From contig NZ_CP135963.1 in NCBI RefSeq assembly GCF_032460525.1, positions 1,922,001-1,986,000 of the forward strand: a stretch of 64,000 bases of DNA, in the 5' to 3' direction. The number at the start of each line of letters is the position of its first letter. Position 1 is the first letter of the stretch. Positions 52,226 through 59,847 of the stretch are shown piece by piece. Position numbers and translations under genes: made by a program. The stretch comes from Geodermatophilus sp. DSM 44513 (GTDB lineage: Bacteria > Actinomycetota > Actinomycetes > Mycobacteriales > Geodermatophilaceae). Under the pieces are notes generated by a model. That model was not told where the DNA came from, searched no databases, and saw nothing but the letters and a program-made list of their open reading frames with translations.

Positions 52226-52247
52226 CACGGTATCTCGCATGTGAGAT
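52226..52247 (-). promoter_or_regulatory. Palindromic operator and -10 of the XRE-MurA gene
   Basis: ATCTCGCATGTGAGAT (52232-52247) is a 16-bp palindrome with one mismatched pair. On the minus strand the overlapping TACCGT acts as a -10 box 8 bp before the GTG start, so the mRNA looks leaderless. Binding by the gene's own XRE domain would block the promoter. Confidence 0.55.
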
Positions 52248-52269
52248 GCCGCGCGTGTCCGGGCGGCGC

Positions 52270-53214
52270 TCAGTCGACGGCGAGGCGGGCCAGGGCGGCG
52301 TCCAGCGCCGGACCGGCGGCGGTGCCGTGGCCGCCGCCCTCGACGACGACCAGCTCGCTGCCGGGCCAGGCGCGGTGCAGCTCCCAGGCGACGTCGGGTG
52401 GACCGCTCACGTCGTACCGGCCGGTGATCAACGTCGCCGGGGTGCCGGCGAGCCGGCCGACGTCGCGCAGCAGCTGCCCGTCGGGGAGGAACGCCGCGTT
52501 CGACCAGTAGTGGGTGACCAGCCGGGTGAGCTCCAGCCGGGCGTGCGGGTCGGCGAACCTCCGGTTGGGCCGCCAGTGCGGGTCCAGGGAGACGTGCACG
52601 TCCTCCCAGGCGCACCAGTCGCGGGCGGCGTCCTCGCGGACGCGAGGGTCGGGGGAGGACACCAGCCGGGCGTAGGCGGCGGCCAGGTCGCCGTCGCGGT
52701 CGGCCTCCGGCACGCCGTCGCGGAAGCGGGCCCAGGCCTCCGGCCAGATGCGGCCCACGTCCCGGGTGACCCACTCGACCTCCCGCCGGGTGGTCGTGGT
52801 CACCGCGAGCAGGACCATCCCGGCCACCCGCCCCGGGTGGGTCTCGGCGTAGGCCAGCCCGAGCGTGGTGCCCCAGGAGGCCCCGACCACCGTCCACCGG
52901 TCGATGCCGAGCAGCTCGCGCACCGCCTCCATGTCCGCGACCAGCGTGGCCGTGGTGTTGCCGGACAGGTCGGTGGTGGGGTCGGCCGCCGACGGGGTGC
53001 TGCGGCCGCAGTTGCGCTGGTGGATGACGACGACCCGCCACACGTCCGGGTCGAGCAGCCGCGCCATGCCGGCCGAGGGCGCTCCCGGGCCGCCGTGGAC
53101 GACGACCGCGGGCCGACCGTCCCGGGCCCCGCGGACCTCCCAGTGGACGGCGTGGCCGTGCCCGACGTCGAGCAGACCGGACTGCAGCACGGCGCTCTCC
53201 GGGTGGACACCCAC
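52270..53214 (-). CDS. Proline iminopeptidase (alpha/beta hydrolase)
   Basis: 314 residues. S33-family serine peptidase that removes N-terminal proline. Seen are VVVHGGPGAPSAGM (oxyanion region), IHQRNCGRSTPSA, the nucleophile in VVGASWGTTLGLAYA, and the Asp of ITGRYDVS. GTG 53214 was chosen because it leaves a normal N-terminus before LDVGHGHAVHWEV; longer in-frame extensions are Arg/Pro-rich and run into the divergent gene. Confidence 0.9.
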   Translation of the reverse strand: MGVHPESAVLQSGLLDVGHGHAVHWEVRGARDGRPAVVVHGGPGAPSAGMARLLDPDVWRVVVIHQRNCGRSTPSAADPTTDLSGNTTATLVADMEAVRELLGIDRWTVVGASWGTTLGLAYAETHPGRVAGMVLLAVTTTTRREVEWVTRDVGRIWPEAWARFRDGVPEADRDGDLAAAYARLVSSPDPRVREDAARDWCAWEDVHVSLDPHWRPNRRFADPHARLELTRLVTHYWSNAAFLPDGQLLRDVGRLAGTPATLITGRYDVSGPPDVAWELHRAWPGSELVVVEGGGHGTAAGPALDAALARLAVD

Positions 53215-53261
53215 GACCGCATCCTGCGCCGGGCGGGTGCGCGGGGCCACACTGCCGTCCC

Positions 53262-54008
53262 ATGGACGTGCTCGTGACGGGTGGGACCGGTCGGCTGGGC
53301 CGTCGGGTGGCCGCGCAGCTGCAGGACGGCGGCCACCGGGTGCGGCAGATGTCGCGGCGGGGCACCGGCCCCGGCGGGGTGCGCGGCGACCTGGCGACCG
53401 GCCGCGACCTGCGCCACGCACTGGCCGGGGCGGAGGTGGTCGTGCACGCGGCCAGCGACCCGCGCGGCGACCCCTGGCAGGCCGACGTCGCCGGCACCCG
53501 GCGGCTGGTGCAGGCGGTCGGGCGGGACCGGCTGCGGCACCTGGTGTACGTGTCGATCGTCGGCGTCGACCGCGTCCCCTACGGCTACTACCGCGCCAAG
53601 TTCGCCGCCGAGCAGGTGCTGCTGGCCTCCGGGCTGCCGGTGACGCTGCTGCGGATCACCCAGTTCCACGACTTCGTCGACGAGCTGCTGGCCACCGCCC
53701 GTCGCGGCCCGGTCCTGCCGGTGCCGATGGGCTGGCGGGTGCAGCCGGTCGACGTCGACGAGGCCGCCGTCCACACCGCGCAGGTGGCCGCCGGGCTCCC
53801 CGCCGGAGACGTCGTGGAGTACGGCGGGCCTCAGGAGCTGACCGCTGCCGACGCCGCCCGCGCCTGGGTGGCCGCCCGCGAGCCGGGCACCCGGGTGGTG
53901 GCCACCCCGGTGCCCGGCCGGCTGTCCGCCGCGGTCCGCGACGGCGCCGCGCTGCCCACCCGGGGCCCGCGCGGACGGCGCACCTACGCCGAGCACCTGC
54001 GCTCCTGA
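53262..54008 (+). CDS. NAD(P)-binding atypical SDR (NmrA-like)
   Basis: 248 residues. The N-terminal Rossmann motif is VLVTGGTGRLGRRVA. It continues with HAASDPRGD and YVSIVGVDRVPYGYYRAKFAAE (Tyr-x3-Lys-like), and with LRITQFHDFVDELL. These are atypical SDRs acting on quinones or as redox sensors; the substrate is not evident. The ATG is 8 bp after a CACACT -10-like hexamer without a ribosome site, so it may be leaderless. Divergent from the iminopeptidase. Confidence 0.88.
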   Translation: MDVLVTGGTGRLGRRVAAQLQDGGHRVRQMSRRGTGPGGVRGDLATGRDLRHALAGAEVVVHAASDPRGDPWQADVAGTRRLVQAVGRDRLRHLVYVSIVGVDRVPYGYYRAKFAAEQVLLASGLPVTLLRITQFHDFVDELLATARRGPVLPVPMGWRVQPVDVDEAAVHTAQVAAGLPAGDVVEYGGPQELTAADAARAWVAAREPGTRVVATPVPGRLSAAVRDGAALPTRGPRGRRTYAEHLRS

Positions 54009-54084
54009 CCGCAGCAGTCCTGCCGCCTTCCGCAGCAGGGAGGACGACGTCCGGGAGCCGCCGGTGACCGGTCCGGGGCCGACC

Positions 54085-54090
54085 TAGGGT
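54085..54090 (+). promoter_or_regulatory. -10 element of the EamA transporter gene (leaderless)
   Basis: TAGGGT six bases before the GTG at 54097, with a possible -35 GTGACC at 54064-54069. No ribosome site. Confidence 0.5.
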
Positions 54091-54096
54091 CGGCGC

Positions 54097-54987
54097 GTGC
54101 CCAGCCGCTCCACCGTCCCCCTGCTCGCCGCGGTCGCGTTCACCGTGCTGGCCTGGGCGTCGGCGTTCGTCGCCATCCGCGCGGTGGGCGCCGACCTCTC
54201 CCCGGGCCCGTTCGCCCTGGGCCGGCTGCTGGTGGGCACCGCGGTGCTGGCCGTGCTGCTGGTCCTGGCCCGGACGCCGTGGGTGGCGCCCACCGGCCGC
54301 GAGTGGGCGCTGCTCGCCGTCTGCGGGGTCGGCTGGTTCGGCGTCTACAACGTGGCCCTGAACGCAGCCGAGCGGCACCTGGACGCCGGGACGACGGCCA
54401 TGCTGGTCAACGTCGGGCCCATCCTCATCGCCGTCCTCGCCGGGCTGTGGCTGGGCGAGGGCTTCCCGCGGTGGCTGGTCACCGGCCTGGCGGTGGCCTT
54501 CGGCGGGGTGCTGCTCATCGGCCTGGCCACCCGCGGGGCCGGCACCGACGTCGTGGGCGTGCTGCTCTGCCTGGCCGCCGCCGCCACCTACGCCGTCGGC
54601 GTCGTGGCGCAGAAGCCGGTGCTGCGCCGCCTGCCGCCGCTGCAGGTCACCGCCGTCGCGTGCGCGGTCGGCGCGCTGTGCTGCCTGCCGTGGGCCGCGG
54701 CGCTGGTGACCGAGCTCGGCGCGGCGCCGGCCGGGTCGGTCGCCGGTCTGGTCTACCTGGGCGTGGTGCCGACCGCGCTGGCCTTCAGCACCTGGGCGTA
54801 CGCGCTGGCGCGGACCGACGCCGGGCGGCTGGGGGTCACCACCTACCTCGTCCCGCCGCTGGTGGTGCTGATGGGCTGGCTGCTGCTCGGCGAGGTGCCG
54901 CCCGCTCTCGCCGTCCTCGGCGGCGCCGTCTGCCTGGCCGGCGTGGCGCTGTCCCGCCGGCGCGAGCGGGTGCGCACCCCGGCCTGA
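54097..54987 (+). CDS. EamA-family DMT permease
   Basis: 296 residues with about ten membrane helices arranged as two EamA repeats. The first starts LLAAVAFTVLAWASAFVAIR and the second near GVLLCLAAAATYAVGVVAQK. Drug/metabolite transporter superfamily exporter, substrate unknown. Ends at a strong bidirectional hairpin before the convergent stress-protein gene. Confidence 0.93.
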   Translation: MPSRSTVPLLAAVAFTVLAWASAFVAIRAVGADLSPGPFALGRLLVGTAVLAVLLVLARTPWVAPTGREWALLAVCGVGWFGVYNVALNAAERHLDAGTTAMLVNVGPILIAVLAGLWLGEGFPRWLVTGLAVAFGGVLLIGLATRGAGTDVVGVLLCLAAAATYAVGVVAQKPVLRRLPPLQVTAVACAVGALCCLPWAAALVTELGAAPAGSVAGLVYLGVVPTALAFSTWAYALARTDAGRLGVTTYLVPPLVVLMGWLLLGEVPPALAVLGGAVCLAGVALSRRRERVRTPA

Positions 54988-55003
54988 CCCCCGATCTGGG
55001 GCC

Positions 55004-55050
55004 GACCGGAGGCCCACAGCGCAGGAAACCTGCGCTGTGGGCCTCCGGTC
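55004..55050. terminator. Bidirectional 22-bp perfect hairpin
   Basis: GACCGGAGGCCCACAGCGCA plus GG, loop AAA, then the exact complement (55029-55050). It lies between two convergent genes and is a likely terminator for both, although no T-tract follows. Confidence 0.75.
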
Positions 55051-55056
55051 AGCGGC

Positions 55057-55932
55057 TCAGCCGGCGCGGGAAGGGACGACGAGCACCGGGCGGTGCGCGC
55101 AGTGCAGCAGCGCGCGGGCCACGTGCCCGACCAGCGTCTCCCGGGCACCGCCCCGCCCGCGGCTGCCGACGACGAGGACCGCGGCGCCGCGGCGGGTGGC
55201 CTCCTCGGCCAGCGTGGTCGCCGTCGCCCGCGGCCGGCCGGCCCGCCCGGTGCACGGCACGGTGACCAGCTCGGCGCCCTCGACGCCGGCCGGGGCGGGG
55301 GAGACGCCCGGCTCCTCGACGGCCACCACCAGCCGCCGCCGGTGCGCGAACAGCTCGGTGGCCGCGGCGAGCGCCCGCCGGGCGGGCGGCGAGCCGTCGG
55401 TGCCCACCACCACCGGCCCGGACTCCGCGGCGGCCCACTCGACGGTGGTCATCGGGTACGGGACGACGAGCACCGGCACCGGGCTGGCGGGGACCACCAG
55501 CTCGGACACGCTGCCGATCGAGGCCCGCATGCCGCCGAGGCCCCGGGAGCCGACGACCACGAGGTCGGCGTCGAGCTCCTCGGCGGTGCGGGCGAACTGG
55601 TAGCCGTCCCCGCCGAAGGTGCGCTTGACCAGTGGCTCGGCCGCCCACCCGGCGGCGCGGGCCAGCTTCGCGCCGTTGCCGGTGAGGCGCTCGGCCTCCG
55701 CGCGGCCCTCGCTCTCGATGAGCCGGCCGAGGGCCTCGGGGTTGGCGGCCCGGTCGAAGACGCGGTGCCGCAGCTCGGGGGAGGTGAACGGCGGCTCCCA
55801 CAGGTGCAGGATCGAGGCGGTGACCGAGGGCAGGAGCACGGCGGCCGCCTCGATCGCGTTCACCGCGCTGGGTGAACCGTCGTAGCCGACCAGGACGCGC
55901 AGGCTCCGGACACCGGTGTCAGGTGCGGTCAT
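55057..55932 (-). CDS. Universal stress protein, tandem UspA domains
   Basis: 291 residues with two Usp domains (about 10-158 and 170-290). The first has LVGYDGSPSAVNAIEAA and the ATP-binding GSRGLGGMRASIGSVS. The second has VVGTDGSPPARRAL and GSRGRGGARETLVGHVA, where the last motif position departs from GS. Tandem Usp proteins are typical of actinobacterial hypoxia/stress responses. Confidence 0.94.
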   Translation of the reverse strand: MTAPDTGVRSLRVLVGYDGSPSAVNAIEAAAVLLPSVTASILHLWEPPFTSPELRHRVFDRAANPEALGRLIESEGRAEAERLTGNGAKLARAAGWAAEPLVKRTFGGDGYQFARTAEELDADLVVVGSRGLGGMRASIGSVSELVVPASPVPVLVVPYPMTTVEWAAAESGPVVVGTDGSPPARRALAAATELFAHRRRLVVAVEEPGVSPAPAGVEGAELVTVPCTGRAGRPRATATTLAEEATRRGAAVLVVGSRGRGGARETLVGHVARALLHCAHRPVLVVPSRAG

Positions 55933-55987
55933 GGCGGCATCGTCCTCCGCCGGCGCGCGTCCCGGGAGGGCCTGCGGACCCGGTCGT

Positions 55988-56788
55988 TCAGTCGCGGCGG
56001 CGGGTGCGCGCCCAGGGGTCCTCGGGGTCGAGGTCGTCGTCGGCGTCCAGCGGGTCGGCCTGTGCCCGGGTGGAGCGTGGCGGCGCGGACGCGGCCTGCA
56101 GGGCGGCGTCCCGCTCGCGGTCGCGCCGGGCCTGCTCGGCGCGCTCCCGGGCGCGCAGCTCGCCCCGGGACGGCCCGCGGGGGGCCTCCGGACGCCGGCC
56201 GAGCCACCACAGCCCGGCGCCGGCGACCGCCAGCCCGACCGGGATCGGGTAGGCCGCGGCCCGCTCGGTGCCGCCCTCGCCCAGCAGCGAGGTGACCGCG
56301 AGGGCGAAGAAGACCGTCATCGCCGTGCTCAGCAGGCCGAGCACCGCCAGCACCGTGCCGAGGGCCTCCGAGCGCGGCCGGACGGCGTAGGCCATCGCCA
56401 GCAGCGCCAGCCCGCCCCCGACGAGGTGCAGCCCGGCGCCGGCCTGGTGCAGGTCCTCCTGCCCGTCCAGCGGGAACAGCCCGACCAGGACCACCCCGAC
56501 CGCGGCGGCGGTCAGGAAGGTCGAGGCCAGCCGCCCGCCGCGACCGGCCAGCGCCGGGCGCAGCAGGACCGCGCCGGCGCCGATGAGCAGCCCCTGGACG
56601 ACGAAGGAGGCGTTCATGAGCAGCGGCGCCGCGGCGTCGGAGGCGCCGAGCTCGCTGATGACGTCGTCCGCGCGGTCGTGCGTGCCGCCGCCGAGCAGCT
56701 GGGCGACGGTCTCGACGACGAAGAACTGCAGGGTCAGCAGCCAGGCGAGTGCGCCCCAGCGGTGGCGGGTGGGTGTCACACGGTCCAT
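55988..56788 (-). CDS. DUF998 family membrane protein
   Basis: 266 residues. Six or so membrane helices, starting WGALAWLLTLQFFVVETVAQ and including the DUF998-like FPLDGQEDLHQAGAGLHLVGG. A charged cytoplasmic C-terminal tail of about 75 residues (RGELRARERAEQARRDRERD) follows. It overlaps the EVE gene by 13 bp, so the two are likely cotranscribed. Function unknown. Confidence 0.82.
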   Translation of the reverse strand: MDRVTPTRHRWGALAWLLTLQFFVVETVAQLLGGGTHDRADDVISELGASDAAAPLLMNASFVVQGLLIGAGAVLLRPALAGRGGRLASTFLTAAAVGVVLVGLFPLDGQEDLHQAGAGLHLVGGGLALLAMAYAVRPRSEALGTVLAVLGLLSTAMTVFFALAVTSLLGEGGTERAAAYPIPVGLAVAGAGLWWLGRRPEAPRGPSRGELRARERAEQARRDRERDAALQAASAPPRSTRAQADPLDADDDLDPEDPWARTRRRD

Positions 56789-57216
56789 GGTCCCAGCGCA
56801 CCGGGCGGCAGGTGGGCGAGGACGGCGGCGTACTGCGGCACCGACAGCCAGGAGGGGTTGCTGCCGATCGGCGAGCGGAGCACCTCGGCGTCGTGTACCG
56901 CCGGGTCGGCCAGCAGGTCGGCCCGGGCGACGGGGGAGGGCAGCCGGGTCAGCCGCACGCCGAGGACGGGGCCGTCGTCGCGCTCCCCGACCTCGCCGGT
57001 CACCTCACCGAGCGCGTGCACGCCCGGGTCGGCGCGGCCGCTGACCCACAGCAGGCAGGGCTGTCCGGGCCGCACCAGGTCCAGCCGGTAGGAGCGCCGG
57101 ACGCAGCGGGTGAGCTCCCGGGTGCCGCCGGCCGGCCAGTCGGGGTCGATCAGCTCCGGCGGCCGGGTGGACTTGAGCACCCAGCAGGCGACGTCCTCCG
57201 GCCCCAGGCGGGCCAC
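56776..57216 (-). CDS. EVE (PUA-like) domain protein
   Basis: 146 residues. CWVLKSTRPPELI, the basic segment RCVRRSYRLDLVRPGQPCLLW and DPGVHALGEVTGEV follow the EVE/PUA pattern. EVE domains bind modified bases in DNA or RNA and often sit beside restriction genes. It overlaps the DUF998 gene and starts 6 bp after the small acidic protein. The identification is by pattern. Confidence 0.72.
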   Translation of the reverse strand: MARLGPEDVACWVLKSTRPPELIDPDWPAGGTRELTRCVRRSYRLDLVRPGQPCLLWVSGRADPGVHALGEVTGEVGERDDGPVLGVRLTRLPSPVARADLLADPAVHDAEVLRSPIGSNPSWLSVPQYAAVLAHLPPGALGPWTV

Positions 57217-57222
57217 CGGTCC

Positions 57223-57423
57223 TCAGTCGGTGGCGGGGTGCGGTTCGGCGCCGGCGGGGTCGGCGTCGTCGGCGTCCACCATCTGCCGCTCCTGCTCGGT
57301 GCGGTGCTGCAGCGCGTCGTCGTTCGGGCGGTCGTGGCCGCCGGCGTGCGCCTGCCGGTCGCGGGGCGCGGACTCGGTGGGGTCGATGACGTCGTCGAGG
57401 TCAGGGCGGTCGGGCTGGCTCAC
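57223..57423 (-). CDS. Small acidic hydrophilic protein
   Basis: 66 residues, rich in Asp, Glu, His and Pro, with no hydrophobic core (SQPDRPDLDDVIDPTESAPR at the start). GTG 57423 has a strong GGAGGAG ribosome site 8 bp upstream, which supports translation. It lies between the LexA-controlled gene and the EVE gene. A separate promoter is possible in the 71-bp gap (TTACCA-N15-TATGGC on the minus strand). No family recognised. Confidence 0.7.
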   Translation of the reverse strand: MSQPDRPDLDDVIDPTESAPRDRQAHAGGHDRPNDDALQHRTEQERQMVDADDADPAGAEPHPATD

Positions 57424-57494
57424 GGGGTCTCTCCTCCGTCGTCGGGGTGCCTCGGCAGGGGCCATAGCCACCCGACGGCGGTGGTAACCGGTGC

Positions 57495-57809
57495 TCAGCG
57501 CTGCTCCAGGAGGGCCGCGGGCACCCACGCCTCCACGAGCACCACGCCCTGCGGGCCGGCGACGGCGTAGCTGACCCGGCCGTGCCAGCCGCCGTCGGCC
57601 TGCCGCCACTCCACGAGCAGCCCGGGCCACACGCCGGGGGCGCCGGGCGGGTCGTGCACCCAGCAGTGCCGGCCACGGCTGCCGACCGGGTGCGGCCCGG
57701 TGCCGGCGGGGGCCGACGGCGGCGGCTGCGGCGGGTCCGCGCCGGACCGCTGCGCCCGCTCCCCGAGCGTGCCGCCGGACCACCGCCCGGGGTGCATGCC
57801 GCCAGCCAC
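57495..57809 (-). CDS. Small LexA-controlled protein of unknown function
   Basis: 104 residues. The N-terminal half is Gly/Pro-rich. The C-terminal half is compact: RHCWVHDPPGAPGVWPGLLV, EWRQADGGWHGRVSYAVAG and VLVEAWVPAALL, a small beta-rich fold. Similar small proteins accompany SOS genes in other actinobacteria, to my recollection. The GTG at 57809 is six bases after CACACT with no ribosome site (leaderless); ATG 57797 is an alternative. A consensus LexA box lies directly upstream. Confidence 0.75.
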   Translation of the reverse strand: MAGGMHPGRWSGGTLGERAQRSGADPPQPPPSAPAGTGPHPVGSRGRHCWVHDPPGAPGVWPGLLVEWRQADGGWHGRVSYAVAGPQGVVLVEAWVPAALLEQR

Positions 57810-57829
57810 CGGCAGAGTGTGACACGAGG

Positions 57830-57845
57830 TCGAACGCGTGTTCGA
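57830..57845 (-). promoter_or_regulatory. LexA (SOS) box
   Basis: TCGAAC-N4-GTTCGA, a full match to the mycobacterial-type SOS box, extended to 9-bp arms (AGGTCGAAC/GTTCGACCT, 57827-57848). It covers the expected -35 region of the minus-strand promoter whose -10 is CACACT (57816-57821). It also lies 144 bp before the plus-strand nuclease start. Confidence 0.85.
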
Positions 57846-57989
57846 CCTGGACGGTCGGAGGGTGGAGGCACGGTGGTCGGCAGGCGTGAGCCGTCCGGTG
57901 GACGGGTACCCGGTACGTCATCGGCCCACCACCGGCGGTCACCGATGTGCCGTCGTCGTGCGTCGGCGCTCCCCCTGGAGGTCCACCCC

Positions 57990-59822
57990 GTGTTCTCCGC
58001 ACCCGGCCGGTCCGGTCGCCCGGTGGCCCGCGCCGCCGTGGGCGTCACCGCGGCGTCCCTGGCCGTCGCCGGCCTGACCACCTCCTGCACGGCCGCCCCG
58101 GTCGCCTCCCCGGGGGAGGCGGCCGGCTGTGCCGCGCCGGCCACCGCCGAGATCGGCGCGGTCCAGGGCGACGGCACAGCCACCCCGCTGGCCGGGCGGC
58201 AGGTCACCGTGCGCGGCGTCGTCGTCGCCGACCTGCCCGGGCTGGACGGCTTCTCCCTGCAGGACGCCGACGGCGACGGCGAGGACGCCACCTCCGACGG
58301 CGTGTTCGTCCACAGCCCCGGCGCCGCCGTCGACCTCGGCGACACCGTCGCGGTGACCGGTACGGCGGAGGAGCGCTTCGGGCAGACCCAGGTCGGCGTC
58401 GACGCCGTCGTCGCCGTCTGCGCCGAGGGCACGGCCGAGGACCTGCCGGCGGCGACCCCGCTGGACCTGCCCGCCGACGACGCGGCCCGCGAGCGGCTGG
58501 AGGGCGTGCTGGTCGAGCCGGTCGACCCCCTCACCGTCAGCGACGTGTTCGGCCTGACCCGGTACGGCGAGCTGACCCTCTCCGAGGGCGGTGTGCTGGT
58601 CCAGCCGACCGAGGTGGCCCGCCCGGGCCCGGAGGCGCAGGCGGTGGCCGCCGAGAACACCCTGCGGCGCATCGTCCTCGACGACGCCACCACCGCCGCG
58701 ACGAGCCTCACGGACCGCCCGTACCTGTCCCCGCAGACCCCCGTCCGGGTGGGCGACGGGCTGGCGTTCACCGAGCCCCTGGTGCTCGGCTACGGCTTCG
58801 ACGCGTGGCGGCTGCAGCCCGCCGACGGCACCGCCGAGGGCGTCTTCGCCCCGCAGGACACCCGGCCGGCCGAGCCCGGGGAGGTGGGCGGGGACGTGCG
58901 GCTCGCGGCGTTCAACGTGCTCAACTACTTCCTCACCCGCGGCGCGCCCGGGCGCGGGGCCACGACCGCGGCGGAGTTCGAGGAGCAGGCCGGCAAGACG
59001 GTGTCGGCCATCCGGGGCCTGGGTGCCGACGTCGTCACCCTGATGGAGGTCGAGGACACCGACTCCACCGGCCTGACCCCCGGCGACGCCGACACCGCGC
59101 TGGCCGAGCTGGTGGGCCGGCTCAACGCGGCCGAGGGCGCCGACGTCTGGAGCTCCGTGCCGCTGCCCCAGGAGCTCTACGCCGTCGACCGCGACGTCAT
59201 CCGCAACGCGGTCGTCTACCGGAACGACGTCGTCACCCCGGTCGGCGACCCGGTCGGCCTGGTCGACGAGGCGGCCTTCGACAACGCCCGCGAGCCGATC
59301 GCGCAGACGTTCAGCAAGGACGGCGACGCCTTCACCGTGGTGGCCAACCACCTCAAGTCCAAGAGCCCCGGGGAGCCGACCGGCGACAACGTGGACGACG
59401 GGGACGGGCAGGGTGCCTGGAACGGCGACCGGGTGCGGCAGGCCCAGTCGCTGGCGGCCTTCACCGCGGGGCTGCGCGCGACCGAGCCGGACGTGGTGCT
59501 CATGGGGGACTTCAACGCCTACACCCGGGAGGACCCGATCGAGGAGCTGCGCGCCGCCGGGTACACCGACCTCGGCGAGCGGTTCGACCCGGGCCGGTAC
59601 AGCTACGTGTTCGCCGGCCTGTCCGGGTCGCTGGACCACGCGCTGGCCACCGCCGAGCTGACCGCGAAGGTCACCGGGGTCGTGCACTGGAACGTCAACT
59701 CGGTGGAGTCCCGCGCCTACGAGTACACCGGCGACCCGGCCCTGTACGCCCCCGACCCCTACCGCTCCAGCGACCACGACCCGATCGTGGTGGGCGTGGA
59801 CCTGCAGGGCGGCGAGGGGTAG
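57990..59822 (+). CDS. Secreted ExeM/NucH-type endonuclease/exonuclease/phosphatase
   Basis: 610 residues. An export signal (ARAAVGVTAASLAVAGLTTSC) may be a lipoprotein type but lacks a good -3 residue. Then an OB-like domain (ITEIG-like region ATAEIGAVQGDGTATPLAGR) precedes an EEP catalytic domain. The latter shows AAFNVLNYFLT, MEVEDTDSTG, NHLKSKSPG, MGDFNAYTREDPI and the catalytic SSDHDPIVVG. It probably degrades extracellular DNA. GTG 57990 has a CTGGAGG ribosome site. The LexA box upstream could also affect it. Confidence 0.92.
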   Translation: MFSAPGRSGRPVARAAVGVTAASLAVAGLTTSCTAAPVASPGEAAGCAAPATAEIGAVQGDGTATPLAGRQVTVRGVVVADLPGLDGFSLQDADGDGEDATSDGVFVHSPGAAVDLGDTVAVTGTAEERFGQTQVGVDAVVAVCAEGTAEDLPAATPLDLPADDAARERLEGVLVEPVDPLTVSDVFGLTRYGELTLSEGGVLVQPTEVARPGPEAQAVAAENTLRRIVLDDATTAATSLTDRPYLSPQTPVRVGDGLAFTEPLVLGYGFDAWRLQPADGTAEGVFAPQDTRPAEPGEVGGDVRLAAFNVLNYFLTRGAPGRGATTAAEFEEQAGKTVSAIRGLGADVVTLMEVEDTDSTGLTPGDADTALAELVGRLNAAEGADVWSSVPLPQELYAVDRDVIRNAVVYRNDVVTPVGDPVGLVDEAAFDNAREPIAQTFSKDGDAFTVVANHLKSKSPGEPTGDNVDDGDGQGAWNGDRVRQAQSLAAFTAGLRATEPDVVLMGDFNAYTREDPIEELRAAGYTDLGERFDPGRYSYVFAGLSGSLDHALATAELTAKVTGVVHWNVNSVESRAYEYTGDPALYAPDPYRSSDHDPIVVGVDLQGGEG

Positions 59823-59847
59823 CCCACCGGGGCCGCGCCGGACGGCC

